Shown here one piece after another: positions 23,995 to 29,621 of a stretch of 29,621 nt of DNA. A model generated the notes under the pieces. It ran no database searches, had not been told where the DNA came from, and saw nothing but the letters and a program-made list of their open reading frames with translations. The stretch lies in assembly GCA_034440515.1 (NCBI GenBank), contig JAWXCF010000125.1, forward strand, positions 1-29,621. Reading direction: 5' to 3'. The position numbers and the translations under genes were made by a program. Within the stretch, counting starts at the first letter, position 1; every line of letters starts with the position of its first letter. This DNA is from JAWXCF01 sp034440515 (GTDB lineage Bacteria; Bacteroidota; Bacteroidia; CAILMK01).

Positions 23995-25956
23995 ATGGAT
24001 ACGCATTCAGACAATATAAATAGTGCAGGCAGCAACGGTATGCACACCCCCGATTCTAAGGTTCCCTTTGGAGCATTAGATGGCAAGTGGAATAAGCACC
24101 GCTTCGACGTTAAATTGGTAAACCCCTCTAATAAGCGTAAGCTAGACGTAATTGTAGTAGGTACAGGCTTAGCCGGTGCTAGTGCAGCTGCATCACTTGC
24201 AGAGTTGGGTTATAACGTACATTGCTTTTGTTTTCACGACAGCCCCCGCCGTGCGCACAGTGTTGCCGCACAGGGAGGTATAAATGCGGCTAAAAATTAT
24301 AGAAATGACGGTGACAGTATTTACCGTTTGTTTTACGATACTATTAAGGGGGGTGACTTCCGAGCTAGAGAGGCAAATGTTCACCGTTTGGCAGAAATCA
24401 GTGTCAACATTATTGACCAAGCTGTAGCACAGGGTGTACCCCTAGCTAGAGAATATGGTGGAATGTTAGACAACCGTTCATTTGGTGGGGCTCAAGTTAG
24501 CCGTACCTTCTATGCCAGGGGGCAAACTGGTCAACAGTTGCTGTATGGTGCATATCGTGCATTAAATAGACAAATAGCCTTAGGTAAGGTGAATATGTAC
24601 CCTCGCCACGAAATGCTAGACCTAATAGTGGTAGGTGGTAAGGCTCAGGGAATAGTAACTAGAAACTCAATAAGTGGAGAGATAAAAAGCTGGGCTGCTC
24701 ACGCGGTAGTATTGGCTACTGGTGGCTACGGCAACGTGTTTTACCTAAGTACAAATGCCAAAGGTAGTAATGTAACTGCAGCTTGGAGAAGTCATAAAAG
24801 AGGTGCCTTATTTGCTAACCCCTGCTTCACTCAAATTCACCCAACTTGCATACCAGCCAGTGGAGACTATCAGTCAAAGTTGACCCTGATGAGTGAGTCA
24901 CTAAGGAATGACGGTAGAGTTTGGGTACCTAAAGCAGCAGGCGACAAGAGAAACCCAAGTGAAATACCGGATACAGAGAGAGATTATTTCTTAGAACGTA
25001 AGTATCCTAGTTTTGGTAACTTAGTACCTAGAGACATAGCTGCAAGAAATATAAAAGAAGTATGCGATGAGGGTAAAGGCGTAGGTCTAACAGGTCAGGC
25101 AGTATATATGGACTTTGCTGACTCCATAAGCAGATTAGGTGAAGATGCTATCAGAGCCAGATATGGTAACCTATTCCAAATGTATGAGAAAATAAAGGAT
25201 GAAAATCCGTATAAAACTCCGATGCAGATATACCCTGCGGTACACTACACTATGGGTGGACTATGGGTGGACTATGACCTAATGAGTAACATACCCGGAC
25301 TATTTGTAACGGGGGAGGCTAACTTTAGCGACCACGGAGCGAATAGACTGGGTGCCAGTGCCTTAATGCAAGGGTTAGCTGATGGATACTTTGTATTGCC
25401 AGTTACCATTGGTAACTATTTGGCTAGTCTAGGTTTTGATAAAGCTGATGCTACTGCACCAGAGTTTAAACAAACTGAGAAAGAAGTAATAGATGGCATT
25501 GATAAAATGATGTCTGTAAACGGAACTGAAAGTCCAGATAAGCTACACCGTAAACTGGGCAAAGTGATTTGGGATGCTGTAGGGATGAGCCGCAGCGCAG
25601 AAGGATTAAACAAGGCGATTGCTGACATTAAAGAGATTAAGAATGATTTTGAGACCAATGTGAGAATATTGGGTGATAAACACAACCTAAATGAGCAATT
25701 GGAGAAAGCCGGTAGATTGGCAGATTTCTTAGAACTAGGTGAACTAATGGCATACGATGCACTACAACGCGAGGAAAGCTGTGGCGGACACTTCCGCATA
25801 GAGCACCAAACACCAGAGGGTGAAGCGTTACGTGACGATGAAAACTATAGCTATGTTGCTGCTTGGAAATACGAAGGAGCAGGAAATACAGAAACGCTGT
25901 ATAAAGAAGAGTTGAATTTTGAATTTGTGAAACCTTCACAAAGAAGTTATAAATAA
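23995..25956 (+). CDS. sdhA: Succinate dehydrogenase flavoprotein subunit
   Basis: The 653-residue subunit oxidises succinate to fumarate with covalently bound FAD. It shows the dinucleotide motif VVGTGLAGASAA at 54-65, the FAD-linking histidine H88 in AHSVAAQGGIN, the substrate-site region with HYTMGGLWVDYD, and FSDHGANRLGASALMQGLADG near the flavin. Length and spacing match the type B SdhA/FrdA group. It sits 12 bases after sdhC and 12 before sdhB. Confidence 0.96.
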   Translation: MDTHSDNINSAGSNGMHTPDSKVPFGALDGKWNKHRFDVKLVNPSNKRKLDVIVVGTGLAGASAAASLAELGYNVHCFCFHDSPRRAHSVAAQGGINAAKNYRNDGDSIYRLFYDTIKGGDFRAREANVHRLAEISVNIIDQAVAQGVPLAREYGGMLDNRSFGGAQVSRTFYARGQTGQQLLYGAYRALNRQIALGKVNMYPRHEMLDLIVVGGKAQGIVTRNSISGEIKSWAAHAVVLATGGYGNVFYLSTNAKGSNVTAAWRSHKRGALFANPCFTQIHPTCIPASGDYQSKLTLMSESLRNDGRVWVPKAAGDKRNPSEIPDTERDYFLERKYPSFGNLVPRDIAARNIKEVCDEGKGVGLTGQAVYMDFADSISRLGEDAIRARYGNLFQMYEKIKDENPYKTPMQIYPAVHYTMGGLWVDYDLMSNIPGLFVTGEANFSDHGANRLGASALMQGLADGYFVLPVTIGNYLASLGFDKADATAPEFKQTEKEVIDGIDKMMSVNGTESPDKLHRKLGKVIWDAVGMSRSAEGLNKAIADIKEIKNDFETNVRILGDKHNLNEQLEKAGRLADFLELGELMAYDALQREESCGGHFRIEHQTPEGEALRDDENYSYVAAWKYEGAGNTETLYKEELNFEFVKPSQRSYK

Positions 25957-25968
25957 TATAATAAGACT

Positions 25969-26745
25969 ATGAATATTACAGTCAAAGTCTGGAGACAGAA
26001 AGATGGTAAGCAAAAAGGGAAACTAGCTACCTATCAAGTACCAAATGTGTCGCCTGAGGCTTCATTTCTCGAAATGCTTGATATTATGAATGAGCAATTG
26101 GTAAACAAAGGCGAAGAGCCAGTCGAGTTTGCCCACGATTGCAGAGAAGGAATATGCGGATCTTGCGGTGTGATGATTAATGGTCGTGCGCACGGTCCAG
26201 ATCAAGCTATAACTACTTGTCAATTACATATGCGTCACTTTAATGATGGCGATACCATAATAGTAGAACCTTGGAGAGCTAAAGCCTTCCCAGTTATTAA
26301 GGACTTAGTTGTAGATCGCAGTGCTTTTGATAGAATTGGTCAAGCTGGTGGGTACATATCTGTAAATACAGGATCTGCACCAGAGGCTAATGAAATATTG
26401 ATACCTAAAGACAATGCAGAGGAAGCCTTTACAGCGGCTACTTGTATAGGCTGTGGCGCGTGTGTGGCAGCCTGCCCTAATGCTAGCAGTATGCTATTTA
26501 CAGCTGCCTTGGTATCTCACTTAGCACTATTGCCACAAGGCAACATAGAGCGTAGCAAACGAGTAGAGGCTATGGTCGCCCAAATGGATGCTGAAGGATT
26601 TGGTAACTGTACCAACATCGGTGCTTGCAGCAGTGAGTGTCCCAAACAAATAGGTCAACACCACATTGCCAGATTAAATAGAGAATTCTTAAGAGCAAAA
26701 TTCATTAATGCAGGTGCCCCAGCTGAGGCAGAGTTTGCAGGCTGA
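25969..26745 (+). CDS. sdhB: Succinate dehydrogenase iron-sulfur subunit
   Basis: The 258-residue subunit carries electrons from SdhA to the membrane quinone. It has the 2Fe-2S cysteines in CREGICGSCG with the distant TTC, the 4Fe-4S motif CIGCGACVAACPN, and the 3Fe-4S set around CTNIGACSSECPK. It completes the operon. A 204-base AT-rich spacer follows with no gene I can support. Confidence 0.96.
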   Translation: MNITVKVWRQKDGKQKGKLATYQVPNVSPEASFLEMLDIMNEQLVNKGEEPVEFAHDCREGICGSCGVMINGRAHGPDQAITTCQLHMRHFNDGDTIIVEPWRAKAFPVIKDLVVDRSAFDRIGQAGGYISVNTGSAPEANEILIPKDNAEEAFTAATCIGCGACVAACPNASSMLFTAALVSHLALLPQGNIERSKRVEAMVAQMDAEGFGNCTNIGACSSECPKQIGQHHIARLNREFLRAKFINAGAPAEAEFAG

Positions 26746-26916
26746 GTAAAGCGATAAGATTAACATAATTTCATCCCGTGCTTTTAATTAGGCTATCAGT
26801 TCGATTTTAAGAAAGTAATAAATAAGTTTAAGAAAAAGACAAATAAATATTATGAGGGTTTTACTAATTCAACCCAAAAGTGTTGAGTAAGAGAGATTTT
26901 ATGTATCTTGTTATAG

Positions 26917-26924
26917 TAACTTTG
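26917..26924 (+). promoter_or_regulatory. Bacteroidetes -7 element (TAACTTTG)
   Basis: TAACTTTG ends 25 bases before the ATG at 26950, a suitable position to drive the Panacea gene pair. No well-spaced -33 element was found. Confidence 0.45.
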
Positions 26925-26949
26925 TGACAGATACATTCGTTACAATAAG

Positions 26950-27462
26950 ATGAGTCCAGAGAATACTACGCAACTGCTCTATATCAGCAATGAATTGTTT
27001 GGGGTGTCTTACTGTAAAATTTTCAAGATATTGTATTTCGCTGAGCAAAAGCATTTGCTTAGGTACTGCGATAAATTGATTAGTGACGATTTTTATGCAT
27101 TGCCAAATGGACCTGTGCCAACTAAAATGTATAATGAAATAAAGGCAGTAAAAGAGGGAAAAAGTAGTGTTCTAAACGACTGCATAGAAATCAAAAATGA
27201 GGTTAATGTAGTCCCGTTATTGAATGCAGATCTTACCTATTTCTCTGCCTCCAGATTAGAATGTCTTTCGGAATCAATATTAGAGAACAAAAGTTTAGGA
27301 TTTAAGGAATTAGAGTTATAATCTTATGAACCAGCTTGGCAACAAGCAACTCGAAAGATATCACCACTAGATATAGCTATGGAAGGAGGCGCAAGTGATG
27401 AAATTTTAGAGATTATCAAGTTCAACCTAGAAAATCAGTTGCCAATACCAACTCATGGATAA
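26950..27462 (+). pseudogene. Panacea (SocA/DUF4065) antitoxin-domain gene with in-frame stop
   Basis: The first 123 codons encode the start of a Panacea domain: KIFKILYFAEQKHLLRYCDK, DDFYALPNGPVP and the helix KMYNEIKAVKEGK are the family's recognisable blocks. A TAA at 27319-27321 stops this, yet the same frame continues without any shift as SYEPAWQQATRKISPLDIAM, then EGGASDEILEIIKFN, to a TAA at 27460-27462. That continuation is the expected C-terminal half of the domain (xxHxAWxxA...IDIAxEGGA...). The intact protein would be about 170 residues. Panacea proteins act as antitoxins for many unrelated toxins or as proteolysis adaptors. The break makes full function unlikely, although a 123-residue product could still be made. 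Confidence 0.75.
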
Positions 27463-27911
27463 TTTAGGTGATTTTATTCCTGATGATGAAAAGGATAGAA
27501 TTATTGAGGACATTATTAGAAATCCTAAGTCGGTCATATTCTACTATCAAACACAGACCTAGCCACCTAAAAATAAGTATTGCATTGTAGTTGGATGTAG
27601 TGTAGAGGAAGTAGCGCTAGTATATGTTAATTCAAAAATTAACCAAAACGTCCATTACAGCAATCTGTTGCAGACCCTTCAATTGCAAATATTAAGTGAA
27701 AAATTATGATTGGCTAGAATATGACTCTTATATAGATTGTACTACTATTCAGGAGAAACCAATCTTAGATTTGATTAGTCTTTTAAAGCACTCATTTGAG
27801 GCTCAATACAAAGGAGAAATTTTGTTAGATGATTTTGACTCTATTATTTCTAATTTCAAAAAGTCACCTAAAATAGCACAACGCCAATTAGAGAAATTTC
27901 AGATTCTGTAA
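27455..27911 (+). pseudogene. Broken partner gene of the Panacea antitoxin (possible toxin)
   Basis: An ATG at 27455 overlaps the final stop of the antitoxin frame (ATGGATAA). The product reads MDNLGDFIPDDEKDRIIEDI and so on to a TAG at 27560-27562, continues in the same frame as KNKYCIVVGCSVEEVALVYV, then ends at a TGA (27707). Dropping one A from the five-A run at 27699-27703 joins it to a frame reading NYDWLEYDSYIDCTTIQEKP to a TAA after EKFQIL. The repaired protein would be about 150 residues with one CxxV...Y-strand core and DSYIDC, in the position of a Panacea-linked toxin. I do not recognise the family. Two lesions make it a pseudogene; the piece at 27696-27911 alone could still be read from a GTG. 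Confidence 0.6.
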
Positions 27912-28045
27912 TTTAAATCAAATACTCAGCCTTAACTACTTGGCTAAAGTGGAGCAGCAATAACTTTTTTTTCTTACTATTTTCATATATTGAAAAGTTT
28001 TATACTGGGGACTAAGAAATGTTAATAATTTGATAACATTGTTTA

Positions 28046-28057
28046 TTTTTTTTTTTT
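28046..28057 (+). repeat. Twelve-T homopolymer upstream of the glycoside hydrolase
   Basis: Twelve T in a row lie 42 bases before the ATG at 28100, within the likely promoter region. The surrounding spacer (27912-28099) is very AT-rich and shows no gene. Confidence 0.6.
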
Positions 28058-28099
28058 ATAAAAAACACTCATTTTGGAAAGTACAAATTTTAATAGTAT

Positions 28100-29461
28100 A
28101 TGAAAGTCGTTGTCCTTATTGCATTTACTCTATTATCAAATCTATGTTTTACGCAAGTATTACCTCTAAATTTTGATGATCACAATTACCAACTAGAGTG
28201 GTTTGATGAGTTCAATTCAATTGACCCAAGAGTTGACCCCAACAAATGGAAAGATGCTTGCCCATAGTGTAGAGCAGGGCTTGATGCCAATGATGACAAT
28301 TTTGGAAATGTATATAATGAAGTGTTTGGTAGAAATACCAAGGTGACTGGCGGTAACTTACAATGTATTATAAGAAAAGAAAAAATTTCTAGAAAATATG
28401 AAATTGAAAGACCAGATCGAACTAAAATTACTATGACACATAATTATTATTATTCATATGGTGATGTAAGTACTGGTGGGCGAAGAGAGTTTGGTCATGG
28501 ATTTTTTGAGGCGAGAGTCAAGCTTCCAATGGATTATGAACCTAATAATTTTGGAAATTATTTTAATGCAGCATTCTGGATATTTGGGGGGAGCTTTCCC
28601 AAAGATGTAGCTTGGATGGAACTTGACATTTTTGAATTAGTTACTGATATGAATAGACCATCAACAGTGCCTCGCTTAAATAATTATACTTTCAATGTTC
28701 ACACTTGGAAACCTGCTGGGATTGAACAACTAATGAAAAAGTGGTGGGTCCAAAATGGTGGAGACCCTCATAAATTTAACAATCAGAAACAAGAGGGTCA
28801 TTTTGTGTTAGAATACACAGACTTAGAAGTAAAAAAATGTACATTAGGGGATATTGCAACAAATTTTACTAAAATACATTATAAAAATGAAATAGATTTT
28901 GCTGATTTTCACACATTTGGGATGGAATGGACACCTGACCAGATTATTTTTTACTTTGATGGAAAGGTAAAATATAAAATAGAAGGAGATTTCGAGTATA
29001 AATATCCAAGGCATAATGAAGATTGCTCTTCAACTGTTACTCCCAATAAATCAATTCATCCAGTTAGTGATTTGGCTGAGGTTACAGGTGGTCTAATAAT
29101 GGGTATGGGTGGTAATTTAGATGGTGTAAATATGACAAATACAAATGGCGATGGTCATGAGTTAATAATGTATATAGATTATTTTAGATATTGGAAATTA
29201 AAGAAAGAATGTAATGTTAACATTCAACCATGTTATTACAATTTTCCAACACAATATCCACCAACACTTCATTCTGTTAAAAATATATTGGAATTTGGAG
29301 GCACATCCACCATTCCATGTGATGCAAATTTTATAAATACGAACCAACAGTTTCAAGTTACACTTCGAGCAACCCAAGATATAAAGTTAAAGGACGGATT
29401 TAAAACCTATAATGAAATACCACTATATATTAATAAAGTTGACTGTAATAAACTCCCATAA
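28100..29461 (+). pseudogene. Secreted family 16 glycoside hydrolase with one in-frame TAG
   Basis: The frame starts at ATG 28100 with a signal peptide (MKVVVLIAFTLLSNLCFTQ) and runs to TAA at 29459-29461, 453 codons, interrupted only by TAG at 28265-28267 (codon 56, in DACP-stop-CRAG). Downstream it is a GH16 beta-jelly-roll: FGHGFFEARVKLPM, the catalytic ELDIFE (E174, D176, E179 by full numbering), and HTFGMEWTPDQIIFYFDGK. GH16 enzymes cleave beta-1,3/1,4-glucans, agar, carrageenan or similar. The last 70 residues form a separate strand-rich domain. Without readthrough, the part from 28322 would lack its signal peptide. A recent nonsense mutation or a sequencing error is most likely; other genes here end normally at TAG, so recoding is unlikely. 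Confidence 0.75.
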
Positions 29462-29463
29462 TT

Positions 29464-29621
29464 ATGAAAAACAGAACATTAAGACTACTAACTCTGCTGC
29501 TATTTCTAGCGCAGTTTCCAAGTGTTGTATCTGCCCAACGCATACTTAACATCAGCGATTTACCTAGCGGTGGAGATAATTTTTATCGTTATGAAATCCC
29601 GCTTATAGTACGTGATGCCGA
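29464..29621 (+). CDS. N-terminus of a secreted protein (partial)
   Basis: The gene begins two bases after the glycoside hydrolase stop and runs off the window after 52 codons. It has a signal peptide (KNRTLRLLTLLLFLAQFPSV, cut near VSAQ) followed by RILNISDLPSGGDNFYRYEI. The family cannot be told from this much. Close spacing suggests co-transcription with the hydrolase. Confidence 0.7.
   Translation, partial: MKNRTLRLLTLLLFLAQFPSVVSAQRILNISDLPSGGDNFYRYEIPLIVRDA

Noticed and set aside
26790..26815. A CAGTTCGAT stretch resembling a tRNA T-loop
   Set aside because: No matching acceptor, anticodon or T stems can be formed around it.
26852..26890. A 12-codon mini-gene reading MRVLLIQPKSVE
   Set aside because: It resembles the N-terminus of B12-binding radical SAM proteins but is too short and stands alone in an AT-rich spacer.
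28265..28267. TAG as a recoded sense codon in the window
   Set aside because: Several intact genes end normally at TAG (757, 3727, 6470, 11188, 17666, 20071), and other broken genes use TAA or TGA, so decay explains the data better than recoding.

Overview
The window looks like a piece of a low-GC Bacteroidetes chromosome. I could not fix the family; Chitinophagales or Sphingobacteriales-like is an inference. The support is: two proteins with type IX secretion C-terminal sorting domains (YPNP...GIY motifs), TAnnTTTG promoter elements, no clear Shine-Dalgarno sequences, a three-gene succinate dehydrogenase with one membrane subunit, a CruF-type carotenoid gene, and AT-rich spacers. I saw no rRNA, tRNA, CRISPR array or intact insertion sequence.

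Layout. 1-3724 (+): tail of an unrecognised gene, a PAP2-like membrane protein, a SprT-like metalloprotease, an OstA/LptA-like periplasmic protein and an anchored unknown, tightly packed. 3727-4545 (-): a TonB-type energy transducer. 4546-5540: no intact gene, but a decayed beta-helix gene on the minus strand. 5541-6461 (+): a family 2 glycosyltransferase. 6470-9869 (-): a compact four-gene operon (prenyl diphosphate synthase, acyltransferase, glycosyltransferase, CruF-like carotenoid hydratase) that reads as a route to a hydroxylated, glycosylated and acylated carotenoid. 10100-13609 (+): a PaaE-like iron-sulfur flavin reductase, a secreted endonuclease/exonuclease/phosphatase protein with a sorting domain, and MltG. 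13623-15779 (-): a sorting-domain surface protein and a small cysteine-rich secreted protein with a nine-G tract at its 5' end. 16085-18729 (+): a dolichol-phosphate-mannose-type glycosyltransferase, rfbF and rfbG, which make CDP-4-keto-6-deoxyglucose. 18815-20071 (+): a Glu/Leu/Phe/Val dehydrogenase. 20388-21206 (+): an AraC-type regulator. 21207-21923: AT-rich, with a histidine kinase remnant. 21924-23117 (+): a secreted metallopeptidase. 23326-26745 (+): sdhCAB. 26950-27911 (+): a wrecked Panacea (SocA/DUF4065) toxin-antitoxin-like pair. 28100-29461 (+): a secreted family 16 glycoside hydrolase broken by one in-frame TAG. 29464 to the end: start of another secreted protein.

How it fits together. 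The conserved parts serve the envelope (OstA-like, TonB, MltG, sugar-nucleotide and glycosyl transfer, carotenoid modification) and central metabolism (sdhCAB, amino acid dehydrogenase). The accessory parts are AT-rich and carry several genes in early decay. Five separate loci read through one or a few stops or frameshifts and otherwise still look like proteins. That, together with recurrent TTG start codons and two homopolymer tracts beside secreted-protein genes, is the most unusual aspect of the window. I did not find a convincing wholly new system. The best candidates are the carotenoid operon and the degraded Panacea pair, whose partner protein I do not recognise.
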